A stretch of DNA of 64,000 bases from Flavobacterium bernardetii (GTDB lineage: Bacteria; Bacteroidota; Bacteroidia; Flavobacteriales; Flavobacteriaceae), in assembly GCF_011305415.1 (NCBI RefSeq), contig NZ_JAANOQ010000002.1, forward strand, positions 1 to 64,000, written 5' to 3'. The notes below the pieces were generated by a model. The model did no database searches. It had not been told where the DNA came from and worked only from the letters and a program-made list of their open reading frames with translations. The position numbers were made by a program, and so were the translations under genes. Of the stretch, positions 17,574 to 26,657 are shown piece after piece (position 1 is the stretch's first letter; the number at the start of each line of letters is the position of its first letter).

Positions 17574-17603
17574 GACTTTACGACTTTAGACTTTACGACT
17601 TTA
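17574..17603 (+). repeat. Tandem repeat between clpP and clpX
   Basis: Two exact 15-base copies (17574-17588 and 17589-17603), each made of two GACTTTA units joined by a C. The repeat ends 11 bases before the clpX ATG. Confidence 0.85.
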
Positions 17604-17614
17604 GACTAAAAATA

Positions 17615-18847
17615 ATGGCAAAAGAAGTATTAGAATGTTCGTTTTGTGGAAGGAAAAAGCCAGAAACTAATTTATTAATTGCAGGTATTGATTCGCATAT
17701 TTGCGATAAATGTATCGAGCAGGCGCATGGTATTGTGTTAGAAGAGCTTAAAGGAACAATGGATCCTGAAGCTTTTGGTGACTTAATATTACGCAAGCCA
17801 AAAGAAATAAATGCGTTTTTGAATGAGTATGTAATCGGACAAGAACAAACCAAAAAAGTACTAAGTGTAGCGGTTTATAATCACTACAAACGTTTGGCAC
17901 AACAAGTTACAAACGACGATGTTGAGATTGAAAAAAGTAATATTTTAATTGTAGGTCAAACTGGAACTGGAAAAACATTAGTAGCAAAAACTATTGCAAA
18001 AATGTTAAATGTTCCTTTGGCAATTGTTGATGCTACCATTTTAACAGAAGCGGGTTATGTAGGTGAAGATGTGGAAAGTATTTTAACACGTTTACTTCAA
18101 GCTGCCGATTATGATGTAGCTAAAGCCGAAAGAGGTATCGTTTTTATTGATGAGATTGATAAAATTGCTCGTAAGAGTGATAATCCATCTATAACAAGAG
18201 ATGTTTCTGGAGAAGGCGTGCAACAAGCTTTATTAAAATTATTAGAAGGTTCGATTGTGAATGTGCCACCAAAAGGTGGAAGAAAACATCCAGACCAAAA
18301 ATTTGTTGAGGTAAATACTCAAAATATATTATTTATTGCTGGTGGTGCTTTTGATGGTATTGAACGTATCATTTCAAAAAGATTAAACCGTCAAGCAATG
18401 GGTTTCAGTGCGTCTAAAGATTTAGATAAAGTGGACGAAAACAATTTGTTACAGTATATTATTCCTCGCGATGTAAAAGAGTTTGGTTTAATTCCTGAAA
18501 TTATTGGTCGTATGCCCGTTTTATCGCACATGGATCCGTTAGATGCTAAAACATTACGTGCTATTTTAACAGAGCCTAAAAACGCTTTAATTAAACAATA
18601 TCAGAAGTTATTTGAAATGGATGATGTTACGTTTACAATTGAAGACGCTGCTTTAGATTTTATTGTAGAAAAAGCATTAGAATACAAATTAGGAGCACGT
18701 GGTTTACGTTCGTTATGTGAAGCTATTTTAACTGACGCTATGTTCGAATTACCAAGTTCTGATGAGAAAGACTTAAACGTAACTCGTGAATTTGCAGAAC
18801 AAACCTTAAACAAGAATTTACTTCAAAAGTTGCAAGTCGCTTCATAA
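17615..18847 (+). CDS. clpX: ATP-dependent Clp protease ATP-binding subunit ClpX
   Basis: A 410-residue AAA+ unfoldase. The N-terminal zinc domain has four cysteines (Cys8, Cys11, Cys30, Cys33). Walker A is GQTGTGKT (114-121), Walker B is [10 protein letters not shown] (about 175-184), the pore loop is in [12 protein letters not shown], and the sensor-2 region is [15 protein letters not shown]. It delivers substrates to ClpP. The spacing from clpP and the terminator after clpX indicate a clpPX unit. Confidence 0.98.
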   Translation: MAKEVLECSFCGRKKPETNLLIAGIDSHICDKCIEQAHGIVLEELKGTMDPEAFGDLILRKPKEINAFLNEYVIGQEQTKKVLSVAVYNHYKRLAQQVTNDDVEIEKSNILIVGQTGTGKTLVAKTIAKMLNVPLAIVDATILTEAGYVGEDVESILTRLLQAADYDVAKAERGIVFIDEIDKIARKSDNPSITRDVSGEGVQQALLKLLEGSIVNVPPKGGRKHPDQKFVEVNTQNILFIAGGAFDGIERIISKRLNRQAMGFSASKDLDKVDENNLLQYIIPRDVKEFGLIPEIIGRMPVLSHMDPLDAKTLRAILTEPKNALIKQYQKLFEMDDVTFTIEDAALDFIVEKALEYKLGARGLRSLCEAILTDAMFELPSSDEKDLNVTREFAEQTLNKNLLQKLQVAS

Positions 18848-18868
18848 AGTAAAAACATATTATAATCA

Positions 18869-18903
18869 AAAAAGGCAATCAAAATACTGATTGCCTTTTT
18901 TTT
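18869..18903. terminator. Bidirectional terminator between clpX and the small lipoprotein gene
   Basis: AAAGGCAATC (18871-18880) pairs with GATTGCCTTT (18889-18898). T runs follow on the plus strand and A runs precede it, so it can serve clpX and the minus-strand genes that converge on it. Confidence 0.9.
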
Positions 18904-18929
18904 ATTTTTTATAGTTGTTGTGTGTATTT

Positions 18930-19061
18930 TTATGCAGCTTTTTTCTCAGTTACAATTTGTTTTCCATTTACATATCTCGATTTACAACTCCAACCTCTAC
19001 TTGAGCAAGATATTAATATTGACGCGACTGCAACTCCTGCGATGATTTTTTTAATTGACAT
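18930..19061 (-). CDS. Small lipoprotein, 43 residues
   Basis: A 44-codon frame on the minus strand with an ATG at 19061 and a TAA at 18930-18932. The product starts MSIKKIIAGVAVASILISC, a short lipoprotein signal with lipobox LISC and lipidated Cys19, followed by about 24 residues (SSRGWSCKSRYVNGKQ and a basic end). It lies 21 bases after the stop of the OmpA-like gene, has an A-rich leader like its neighbours, and ends just before a terminator, so it is probably the second gene of that operon. I do not recognise a family. Confidence 0.7.
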   Translation of the reverse strand: MSIKKIIAGVAVASILISCSSRGWSCKSRYVNGKQIVTEKKAA

Positions 19062-19082
19062 TGTGTTGTTTTTTTGTTGTTT

Positions 19083-20654
19083 TTATTTGTTGATTTTGAA
19101 TTCTGTTCTTCTGTTTAGTTGGTCTTCTTCAGCAGTACAAGTTGTACATTTTACTTTCAACTCCATTTCTCCCATTCCCATGTATTTCAAACGGTCTTTG
19201 CTAATTCCTTTCGAAGCTAAATAATCGAAAGTTGCTTTAGCTCTTTTTTCAGATAATACTTTGTTGTATTCATCTGAACCTTTTGCATCAGTGTGAGCGA
19301 AAATAGAAATAGACATTTCTTTGTTTTCGTTCAATACATTAATGATTTTATTTAAAGAAAGTGTAGATTCTTGTTTAACAGTTGCTTTGTTAAAATCGAA
19401 ATAAATGTTTTCAATCTTAATTTCTGTATCTGTAACAACTGGTTTAGATTGTTTTAATTCGATAGCTGTATCGCTGTAAAAATCACCAGAAGTCAATTGT
19501 TTTGTAAATGGTTCATAACCGTCTTTTTCAACAGTTACATTGTAAATTGTTAACGGATTGTAAATGATAGAAATATTTCCTTTGTCATCTGTTTTTCCAT
19601 CAGCCAATATTCTTCCAAATTCGTTTTTAACAACAATTTTGGCATTTGGTAAAGTTATACCAGTCATTTTTTCTTTAATAGCTAATTTTGAAACGGTATT
19701 TGGAGCCATTTTTAAATTATATCTATAAATATCGTAATTTCCGTCTGTAGCTGTTTTATCAGAAGAAACATAACCTTTAGTGTCACTTACCATTACAAAA
19801 GCTAAATCGTCTTTTCTTGAGTTTAAAGTACCGCCTAAATTAAATGCTGTATGATAACCGTCTTGAGTAATTGATGATCTAAAAACATCAAAACCTCCCA
19901 TATTTGTATGCCCTTTTGAAGAGAAAAACAAATAGTTGTTGTCATTTGAAATGAAAGGGAATTTTTCGTCTTCTTTTGTGTTAATTTTTGAACCTAAATT
20001 AATTGGCGCTCCTAATGTTCCGTTTTCCAAAATAGCTACTTCATATAAATCAAAACCACCAGCTCCACCAGGAATGTTTGAAGAGAAATATAGTTTTTTA
20101 CCATCATTAGAAACAAATGGAGTTTCAATTGAAGATTGGTCATCCATTAATTTTAATTCTGTAATGTTTGTCCAGTATTTATCAGATTTGATATCTAAAT
20201 CAGCTGTGTATAACTTGTAAACGTTTGGGTTTTCTTTAGTTGATTGTGTAAAGAAAACTTTGTTTTCATCAGGTGTGAAAGCAATTGTACCTTCGTTGTC
20301 TTTTGAATCAATAGCAGAAGCAAATAATAGAGGAAAAGTTAAGTTTCCAGTACTGTCTACATTTACACAATATAAATTGTTATTAGGTGTTTTAGTGTCT
20401 TCGTTAATTGTTGTTTCATAATGTCTTCTTTTTTTGTTAGACAAAATGATGAATTTATTTTTAAAGAAAGAAGTTCCAATTTCAGATAATTCGGAATTAA
20501 CACTAACTTCACTTAATACAAATCGCAATCCTTTAGCGTTTTTATTAATAATGTCATTTATAGAATCTAATCTTGCATTTCTTACTGGTTCTTGGGCAAT
20601 TGCTGTATTGAACAGTAAAGAAATTAATGTTAATAATAAAAATTTTGTTTTCAT
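19083..20654 (-). CDS. OmpA family protein with PD40 beta-propeller repeats
   Basis: A 523-residue envelope protein. It has a signal peptide ending at AIAQ. Residues about 40-330 hold PD40/WD40-like repeats (TIAFTPDENKVFFTQS, PFVSNDGKKLYFSSNIPGGAGGFDLYE, FPFISNDNNYLFFSSKGHTNMGGFDVFR). A carboxypeptidase-regulatory-like strand domain follows (about 335-405), and the C-terminal OmpA domain is from about 415 (IYFDFNKATVKQES, IFAHTDAKGSDEYNKVLSEKRA, NRRTEFKI). This layout is common next to PorP/SprF and T9SS genes and anchors the outer membrane to peptidoglycan. It is not the full PorE-type set seen elsewhere, so a T9SS role is only possible. Confidence 0.92.
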   Translation of the reverse strand: MKTKFLLLTLISLLFNTAIAQEPVRNARLDSINDIINKNAKGLRFVLSEVSVNSELSEIGTSFFKNKFIILSNKKRRHYETTINEDTKTPNNNLYCVNVDSTGNLTFPLLFASAIDSKDNEGTIAFTPDENKVFFTQSTKENPNVYKLYTADLDIKSDKYWTNITELKLMDDQSSIETPFVSNDGKKLYFSSNIPGGAGGFDLYEVAILENGTLGAPINLGSKINTKEDEKFPFISNDNNYLFFSSKGHTNMGGFDVFRSSITQDGYHTAFNLGGTLNSRKDDLAFVMVSDTKGYVSSDKTATDGNYDIYRYNLKMAPNTVSKLAIKEKMTGITLPNAKIVVKNEFGRILADGKTDDKGNISIIYNPLTIYNVTVEKDGYEPFTKQLTSGDFYSDTAIELKQSKPVVTDTEIKIENIYFDFNKATVKQESTLSLNKIINVLNENKEMSISIFAHTDAKGSDEYNKVLSEKRAKATFDYLASKGISKDRLKYMGMGEMELKVKCTTCTAEEDQLNRRTEFKINK

Positions 20655-20842
20655 GGTATATTTTAGGTTAAATTTTCAGGGGCTACAAAAATATGCATTT
20701 TTGTTATAAAAATGCGTTTTATTCTGAATTTTGTGCAAATATGAAGTCTTTGTTGCGGTTTTAAAATAAAAACCGACAATTTACCTCTTTATTCGATAAA
20801 ATGCACTGATGTGAATTTTTCGTTAAGAAATAAGGGATTGTT
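20655..20842. other. Intergenic region with two hairpins, upstream of the OmpA-like gene
   Basis: Two short hairpins are seen: GCATTTTT (20695-20702) with AAAAATGC (20708-20715), and CGGTTTT (20756-20762) with AAAACCG (20769-20775). The first lies in the probable leader of the OmpA-like gene. No gene is seen. Confidence 0.5.
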
Positions 20843-22351
20843 TTAAGATTGTAGTAGTTCTTCTAGGTAATTTCTTGAATTAGAAAGTCTTGGAATTTTA
20901 TGTTGCCCACCTAATTTGTCATTTTTCTTCAACCAATTATAAAATAAGTTTTCTTTTGCAACATGTAAAACAAGTTTGTTTAAAGTCATGTTGTTAAAAC
21001 GTTTGGCCTCGTAATCAGAATTAACTTGTTGCAGATTTTTATCTAATAATTCCGTGAAATTTTCAATACTTGCTGGATGTTTTTTAAACTCAATTATCCA
21101 TTCGTGTGCTCCTTTTTCTTTTCCTTCCATGAAAATTGGAGCCACGGTATAATCTAATATTTCACAACTTAACATTTCACAAGTTTTGGCTAAAGCCGAA
21201 TCGGTATTTTCTACCATTAATTCTTCACCAAAAACGTTGATGTGATGTTTGGTTCTTCCAGTAACTTTAATTCGAAACGGATTTAACGATGTAAAACGAA
21301 TCGTATCGCCAATTAAATAACGCCATAAACCAGAATTTGTAGTAATAACTAAAGCGTAATTTTTACCAATTTCCACTTCGCTCAACGGAATTACTTTTTG
21401 ATCTTCTTTCCCGAAAGTATCCATTGGAATAAATTCGTAAAAAATACCATAATCCAACATTAACAATAATTCGTTAGAATCATTTCGATCTTGTAATGCG
21501 AAAAATCCTTCTGAAGCATTATAAATTTCATAATATTTGAAATCTGATTTAGGAAATAAATTTCTGTATTGCTCTTTGTAAGGATCAAAACTCACTCCAC
21601 CATGAAAATAGACTTCCAAATTAGGCCAGATTTCTAAAATATTAGTTTTATTGTTTTCTTCTAACGTTTTGTTTAGTAAAACCATCATCCAACTTGGAAC
21701 TCCAGCTAAACTGGTTACGTTTTCTAAACTACTTTCTTTAATTATGGCGGGTAATTTGGTTTCCCAATCACTCATTAATGAAGTTTTGTTGCTTGGAGTG
21801 GAACTAAATTCTGCCCACATTGGCATATTGTCAATTAAAATGGCCGATAAATCTCCAAAAAAAGTATTGTTGTTTTCATACAATTCTTTGCTACCGCCTA
21901 AACGCAAACTTTTACCTGTAAATAGCTGTGAATCTTGATTGTTGTTCAAATACAAACACAATAAATCTTTGCTTGCTTTGTAATGATTATTGTCTAAAGC
22001 TTCTGCGCTTACTGGAATGAATTTGCTTTTTGCATTGGTAGTTCCACTAGATTTTGCAAAATATTTGATGTTAGTGTTCCAAAAAATGTTTTGTGCACCC
22101 TGACGAGTTTGTTCTATGTAAGGTTCTAATTCTTCGTAAGTTGAAACAGGGATTCTTTCGTTGAAAGTTTTGTAATTTTTAATGCTGTTATAGTCGTATT
22201 TTTTTCCTAAAACGGTATTTTCTGCTGATTTTAACAATCCAAATAAAATTTCTTCTTGTACTTCAATAGGGTATTTAGTAAACAATTCAATTTGATGAAT
22301 ACGTTTTTTTAAAATCCATGAGGCAATCGAATTTATTATGGTTATTGGCAT
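20843..22351 (-). CDS. GH3 auxin-responsive promoter family protein
   Basis: A 502-residue member of the GH3 family of acyl-adenylating enzymes. Family marks are YFAKSSGTTNAKSKFIPVS (nucleotide-binding loop), YEIYNASEGFFALQD, YALVITTNSGLWRYLIGDTIRF, VTGRTKHHINVFGEELMVEN and the C-terminal QHKIPRL. In plants GH3 enzymes conjugate amino acids to hormones; bacterial members, common in Bacteroidota, have no settled substrate. It is transcribed divergently from a DUF2797 gene with only 63 bases between the starts. Confidence 0.93.
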   Translation of the reverse strand: MPITIINSIASWILKKRIHQIELFTKYPIEVQEEILFGLLKSAENTVLGKKYDYNSIKNYKTFNERIPVSTYEELEPYIEQTRQGAQNIFWNTNIKYFAKSSGTTNAKSKFIPVSAEALDNNHYKASKDLLCLYLNNNQDSQLFTGKSLRLGGSKELYENNNTFFGDLSAILIDNMPMWAEFSSTPSNKTSLMSDWETKLPAIIKESSLENVTSLAGVPSWMMVLLNKTLEENNKTNILEIWPNLEVYFHGGVSFDPYKEQYRNLFPKSDFKYYEIYNASEGFFALQDRNDSNELLLMLDYGIFYEFIPMDTFGKEDQKVIPLSEVEIGKNYALVITTNSGLWRYLIGDTIRFTSLNPFRIKVTGRTKHHINVFGEELMVENTDSALAKTCEMLSCEILDYTVAPIFMEGKEKGAHEWIIEFKKHPASIENFTELLDKNLQQVNSDYEAKRFNNMTLNKLVLHVAKENLFYNWLKKNDKLGGQHKIPRLSNSRNYLEELLQS

Positions 22352-22414
22352 TTGAGTATCTGTATTTTTATAACTTTACCAAAAATAATAATTTTTATAT
22401 CAATTACAATTTTT

Positions 22415-23209
22415 ATGACAACTTTTGAAGGCACCTTAACAAAAATGGAAACCGAAATGGGTTCGCCAATTCAGTATTATTTAATTTTTGATACCAACTT
22501 TATTAACGTTAATCAACTTATTAATAAAAATATAGAAATTACACACAAAGGATATCAGTGTTTAAATTGTAAGAAAGCAAAGAAAATTTGGCGTCAAGGT
22601 TTTTGTTACGATTGTTTTTCAACTATTCCGGCTGCAGCCGAATGGATTATGAATCCAGAATTGAGTAAAGCGCATTTGGATATTGAAGATAGAGATTTAG
22701 CATACGAAAAACGCGTACAATTACAACCTCATACGGTTTATTTAGCTTTATCAGGCGGACTAAAAATAGGTGTTACTAGAAATACACAAGTTCCAACACG
22801 TTGGATTGATCAAGGCGCGGTGCAAGCATTGCCTTTTATAGAAACACCAAATAGATATTTAGCTGGAGTTGCCGAAGTGGCTTTAAAAAATCATTTCGCA
22901 GATAAAACCAATTGGCAAAAAATGCTGAAAAATGAAATACATGTTGTGAATTTATCTGAAGAGAAAAATAATTTGAAACAATGGTTGCCAGAAGAAATTA
23001 AACCTTATTTTTTGGAAAAAGATACCTTATATGATTTTGATTTCCCGGTTAATAAGTATCCATTAAAAGTATCGAGTTTAAATTTAGAAAAAACACCAAA
23101 TTTCTCAGGGAAAGTAGTCGGAATTAAAGGGCAATATTTAATTTTTGATGACGGAACTGTTTTTAACGTAAGAACGTATGAAGGTTACGTGGTGAGTTTG
23201 AAATTTTAA
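22415..23209 (+). CDS. DUF2797 domain-containing protein
   Basis: A 264-residue protein from the ATG at 22415; the upstream extension would run through the promoter. Near the N-terminus two Cys pairs (Cys49/Cys52 in CLNC and Cys64/Cys67 in CYDC) probably bind zinc. The middle part has HTVYLALSGGLKIGVTRNTQVPTRWIDQGA, a DUF2797 signature that resembles a GIY-YIG-like nuclease fold. Function unknown. It ends at a palindrome shared with the converging DUF3078 gene. Confidence 0.87.
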   Translation: MTTFEGTLTKMETEMGSPIQYYLIFDTNFINVNQLINKNIEITHKGYQCLNCKKAKKIWRQGFCYDCFSTIPAAAEWIMNPELSKAHLDIEDRDLAYEKRVQLQPHTVYLALSGGLKIGVTRNTQVPTRWIDQGAVQALPFIETPNRYLAGVAEVALKNHFADKTNWQKMLKNEIHVVNLSEEKNNLKQWLPEEIKPYFLEKDTLYDFDFPVNKYPLKVSSLNLEKTPNFSGKVVGIKGQYLIFDDGTVFNVRTYEGYVVSLKF

Positions 23210-23217
23210 CACATAAA

Positions 23218-23257
23218 AATGCCACGAATTATCGAGAACTCAATAATTCGTGGCAAA
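23218..23257 (-). terminator. Terminator after the dxs-DUF3078 unit
   Basis: A perfect 13-base stem (23220-23232 with 23243-23255) and 10-base loop; on the minus strand it is followed by TTTTTA. On the plus strand it also follows the DUF2797 gene but with a weaker T tail. Confidence 0.85.
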
Positions 23258-23270
23258 TAATAAATTTTAT

Positions 23271-24215
23271 TTAAAAAGTATATTCTAAGCCAACCCCAAC
23301 AATTTGTTTCCATTGCACTCTTGGTCCTTCAGTAATTTGAATACCATCAACTTCTCTTTTGTTTTTAATGTCGTTATCGTATAATAAATGTGTTCCTAAA
23401 TTAGCTCTTACATATTTATTTACAATCATTTCTATTGCAATCTGCCAATCCACATCAATATTTCCAAAGTCTTTTAAGTAATCTGTATATAAAGTAGCTC
23501 TTGTGTCTAGATTAATATTCGTCATAATTTTTGTTTTCCATTGACTTGATACTAAAGCTCCTAATTCTGTTCTGTGTTTTTTCCCGTTTTCTAGAATTAT
23601 AGTTCCTGTTTCATCATAAACAGCTTTGTCAACTCCAAATGCACCATCATTGGCTAATCTTTGGTCTAATACTAAAGTTGTTTTTTGAGTTAAAGGAGAT
23701 AAATACAAATTAAAACCTAAATCTTTTCTAGAATATTCAGCTCCAATTCCTAAGAAAAAGTATGCAGGAGCAAAAGGTCTAGAAATAGGTTTTTCAACAT
23801 TTGGATAACTATAACCATCAGAAAATTGATTTAAAAAACTAAATTTTCCTCCGTAATACCAATTGCTAATTGTGTCTCTTCTATACCCTAAAGTAGAGTT
23901 CAAGCTAATTTGATCATCAGTTTTTCTAAGATCTTGACTTTCTTGTTTATTTATTCCATAACGAACAATTAATTCATTGTCCCATTTTTTATTATCATTT
24001 AAATAGTTTCTAATAAATTGCCCTTTAGTCAAACCAGAAATTGAATTATTTCCACCGGCAGACCAGTTTAAGAAAGTAATTTGGGTAAAATCGATACCTA
24101 CTTTATTTATTTTTTTCCAGTGAGAAATGGTGTCTGGTTTTTCAGTTCTGATGATTTGAGAAAAAGATGCAGTTGAAAAAACTAATAGGGTGAAAAATAA
24201 AATTCTTTTAATCAT
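23271..24215 (-). CDS. DUF3078 domain-containing protein
   Basis: A 314-residue protein with a signal peptide ending at ASFSQ. The family signature WKKINKVGIDFTQITFLNWSAGGNNSISGL is at the mature start, followed by outer-membrane-like strands to VGVGLEYTF. The first ATG is at 24215, within the dxs stop region: the ATGATTAA overlap shares bases with the end of dxs, so translation is coupled. An upstream TTG at 24227 is less likely. Function unknown; it is probably an outer-membrane protein. Confidence 0.88.
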   Translation of the reverse strand: MIKRILFFTLLVFSTASFSQIIRTEKPDTISHWKKINKVGIDFTQITFLNWSAGGNNSISGLTKGQFIRNYLNDNKKWDNELIVRYGINKQESQDLRKTDDQISLNSTLGYRRDTISNWYYGGKFSFLNQFSDGYSYPNVEKPISRPFAPAYFFLGIGAEYSRKDLGFNLYLSPLTQKTTLVLDQRLANDGAFGVDKAVYDETGTIILENGKKHRTELGALVSSQWKTKIMTNINLDTRATLYTDYLKDFGNIDVDWQIAIEMIVNKYVRANLGTHLLYDNDIKNKREVDGIQITEGPRVQWKQIVGVGLEYTF

Positions 24216-25983
24216 GATTTGTTTCAATAAATAATTGGGTTAAACTTATAGTGTCTAAATGAGTTAATTCAAATAATTGTTTTACAGTGCCATGTTCAAT
24301 AAATGTATCCGTAACACCGCGATTTATAATTTCGTTTTTATACTTATTTTGTGTGGCAAAAGTATTAATTATACTTCCTAATCCGCCATTTATAGTTCCT
24401 TCTTCAACTGTTATAATTGTAGAATGGTTGGCAAAAATACTTTCTAATTTTTCAATATCCAAAGGTTTAATCCAACCGACATGAAAATGAGAGTAATTTT
24501 CTGATTTTCCAGTATTTGCAATCGCTTTTGAAACGTTATTTCCTATCGTTCCTGTTGATAAAATTGCAATTTTGTTACCTTCTTGTAAAGTTTGAATTTT
24601 TCCAATTTCAATTTTTGAAAAAGGTTGTTTCCAATCTATAATTTCGCCTTTTCCTCTTGGATATCTTATCGCAATCGGATGTTTTAATCCTAACGAAGAA
24701 GTATATAAAATATTGCGTAAGTCGATTTCATTCAAAGGTGCGTAAATCAGCATGTTCGGAATGCAATTCATATAAGCAATATCAAATAATCCGTGATGAG
24801 TTGCGCCATCTTCACCTACAAAACCTGCTCGATCTAAACAAAAAATGACGGGTAAATTTTGAATCGCCACATCATGAATGACTTGATCATAAGCACGTTG
24901 TAAAAAAGTAGAATAAATATTGCAGAAAACAGTTAAACCTTGAGTTGCCATTCCAGCTGCTAAAGTTACAGCGTGTTGTTCGGCAATTCCAACGTCAAAA
25001 GCGCGATCTGGAAAAGCTTCCATCATGTATTTTAAAGAACTTCCAGAAGGCATCGCTGGCGTAATTCCAACAATTTTTTTATTTTCTGTAGCCAATTCGA
25101 CTAAAGTATGTCCGAAAACATCTTGAAATTTAGGTGCTAAATTTTCATTTTCTGGTTTAAGAATTTTACCAGTAAGTTTATCGAATTTTCCAGGTGCGTG
25201 AAATTGCAACTGGTTTTCTTCTGCATACGATAAACCTTTACCTTTTGTAGTAATGATATGTAAAAATTTCGGACCTTTTATGTTGCGTAAACGTTTTAAT
25301 TCGGAAAGTAATTTTGGTAAATCGTGTCCGTCAATCGGACCCGAATAATCAAAATTCAACGATTTTATAATGTTGTTTTCTTTTGGGTTTTTACCTTCTT
25401 TTACTGCTGTTAAATAGTCTTTCAAAGCGCCAACACTTGGGTCAATTCCCATGGCGTTGTCGTTTAAAATTACTAATAAATTAGCATCCGTAACTCCAGC
25501 ATGATTTAAACCTTCAAAAGCCATTCCACTTGCAATAGAAGCATCGCCAATAACTGCAATATGTTGTTTTTCTATATCGCCATTAATTTTAGAAGCAATA
25601 GCCATTCCTAAAGCTGCTGAAATAGAAGTAGAAGAATGTCCTACACCAAATGTGTCGTAAACACTTTCAGAACGTTTTGGAAATCCAGAAACCCCATCAA
25701 TCTCTCTGTATTTATGAAAAATTTCACGTCTTTCAGTTAGAATTTTATGTCCGTAAGCTTGATGCCCAACATCCCAAACTAATAAATCATTCGGTGTATC
25801 GAAAACATAATGCAAAGCAACCGTTAATTCTATCACGCCCAAACTGGCACCCAGATGACCTTCTTTTTGAGAAACGATATCGATGATAAATTCTCTAAGT
25901 TCATTGGCTACTTGCGGTAACTGACTTTCAGAAAGTTTCCTTAAATCGATTGGTGTCGTAATATGTGAAAGTAAATTTTCCAT
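24208..25983 (-). CDS. dxs: 1-deoxy-D-xylulose-5-phosphate synthase
   Basis: A 591-residue thiamine-diphosphate enzyme joining pyruvate and glyceraldehyde 3-phosphate. Visible motifs are GHLGASLGVIELTVALHYVFDTPNDLLVWDVGHQAYGHKILTER, the cofactor motif IGDASIASGMAFEGLNHAG, DVGIAEQHAVTLAAGMA, DRAGFVGEDGATHHGLFD and IAIRYPRG. The product feeds the MEP pathway, thiamine and pyridoxal phosphate synthesis. Mevalonate-pathway genes at 43-46 kb suggest that here the vitamin routes (with pdxJ) are the main use. The complement of 25992-25999 is TATTTTTG, a possible -7 box close to the ATG. Confidence 0.96.
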   Translation of the reverse strand: MENLLSHITTPIDLRKLSESQLPQVANELREFIIDIVSQKEGHLGASLGVIELTVALHYVFDTPNDLLVWDVGHQAYGHKILTERREIFHKYREIDGVSGFPKRSESVYDTFGVGHSSTSISAALGMAIASKINGDIEKQHIAVIGDASIASGMAFEGLNHAGVTDANLLVILNDNAMGIDPSVGALKDYLTAVKEGKNPKENNIIKSLNFDYSGPIDGHDLPKLLSELKRLRNIKGPKFLHIITTKGKGLSYAEENQLQFHAPGKFDKLTGKILKPENENLAPKFQDVFGHTLVELATENKKIVGITPAMPSGSSLKYMMEAFPDRAFDVGIAEQHAVTLAAGMATQGLTVFCNIYSTFLQRAYDQVIHDVAIQNLPVIFCLDRAGFVGEDGATHHGLFDIAYMNCIPNMLIYAPLNEIDLRNILYTSSLGLKHPIAIRYPRGKGEIIDWKQPFSKIEIGKIQTLQEGNKIAILSTGTIGNNVSKAIANTGKSENYSHFHVGWIKPLDIEKLESIFANHSTIITVEEGTINGGLGSIINTFATQNKYKNEIINRGVTDTFIEHGTVKQLFELTHLDTISLTQLFIETNHD

Positions 25984-26143
25984 TGGTCCAGCAAAAATAC
26001 AAATTCAGAGTGAATAGTAATTAGGGATTAGTTAAAAGTTTTATATCTGCAGAAATGTTATACTATTTAAAACAAAATTGTATTTTTGATTGATTCGATA
26101 TTTCGATAAATTCGGACTACTTAAAAATTAAAACTACATTGCC

Positions 26144-26584
26144 TTGGAAAATATTTTTACCGACGAATATTTCATGAAAAAAGCGCTTCAGGAAGCTGAA
26201 ATGGCCTTTGAAAAAGACGAAATTCCAGTAGGAGCGGTTATTGTTGTGAATAATACCATTATTGCTAGAACGCATAATTTAACCGAATTATTGCACGATG
26301 TTACCGCTCACGCCGAAATGCAAGCGATAACCAGTGCAGCTAATTTTTTAGGAGGAAAATATTTAAAAGGTTGTACGTTGTATGTGACTTTAGAACCTTG
26401 TCAAATGTGTGCAGGTGCGTTATATTGGAGTCAGATTTCAAAAATTGTTTTTGGAGCGACGGATGAAAAACGTGGATATATGACTATGGGAACGCAAATT
26501 CATCCGAAAACGGAAGTGGTTTCAGGAGTTTTAGAGAAAGAATGTGCCGCTTTAATGACGAGTTTTTTTCAGAAAAAGAGATAA
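26144..26584 (+). CDS. tadA: tRNA-specific adenosine deaminase
   Basis: A 146-residue deaminase that converts A34 to inosine in tRNA-Arg(ACG). The zinc site is His56-Ala-Glu58 in TAHAEMQA and Cys86-x2-Cys89 in TLEPCQMCAGA. I use the TTG at 26144 as start because the segment before the first ATG (ENIFTDEYF, next ATG at 26174) matches the usual N-terminus of flavobacterial TadA. TATTTTTG at 26081-26088 is a possible -7 box. It is followed by a SIMPL-domain gene after 73 bases. Confidence 0.92.
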   Translation: MENIFTDEYFMKKALQEAEMAFEKDEIPVGAVIVVNNTIIARTHNLTELLHDVTAHAEMQAITSAANFLGGKYLKGCTLYVTLEPCQMCAGALYWSQISKIVFGATDEKRGYMTMGTQIHPKTEVVSGVLEKECAALMTSFFQKKR

Positions 26585-26657
26585 AACTTGGCATGTGGTT
26601 TGATATATGTTTAATAAGAAAATTTAACTAAAATCAATCTTTTAAACTAAACTAAGA

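Noticed and set aside
17574..17603. CRISPR-like repeat
   Set aside because: Direct tandem of 15 bases without spacers; no cas genes in the window.
18922..19224. Plus-strand open frame of 100 codons
   Set aside because: It lies opposite the small lipoprotein and the OmpA-like gene, which have a clear lipobox and domain signatures.
22352..22414. Longer start for the DUF2797 gene
   Set aside because: The added residues are hydrophobic, AT-derived and cover the divergent promoter; the ATG at 22415 fits the family.
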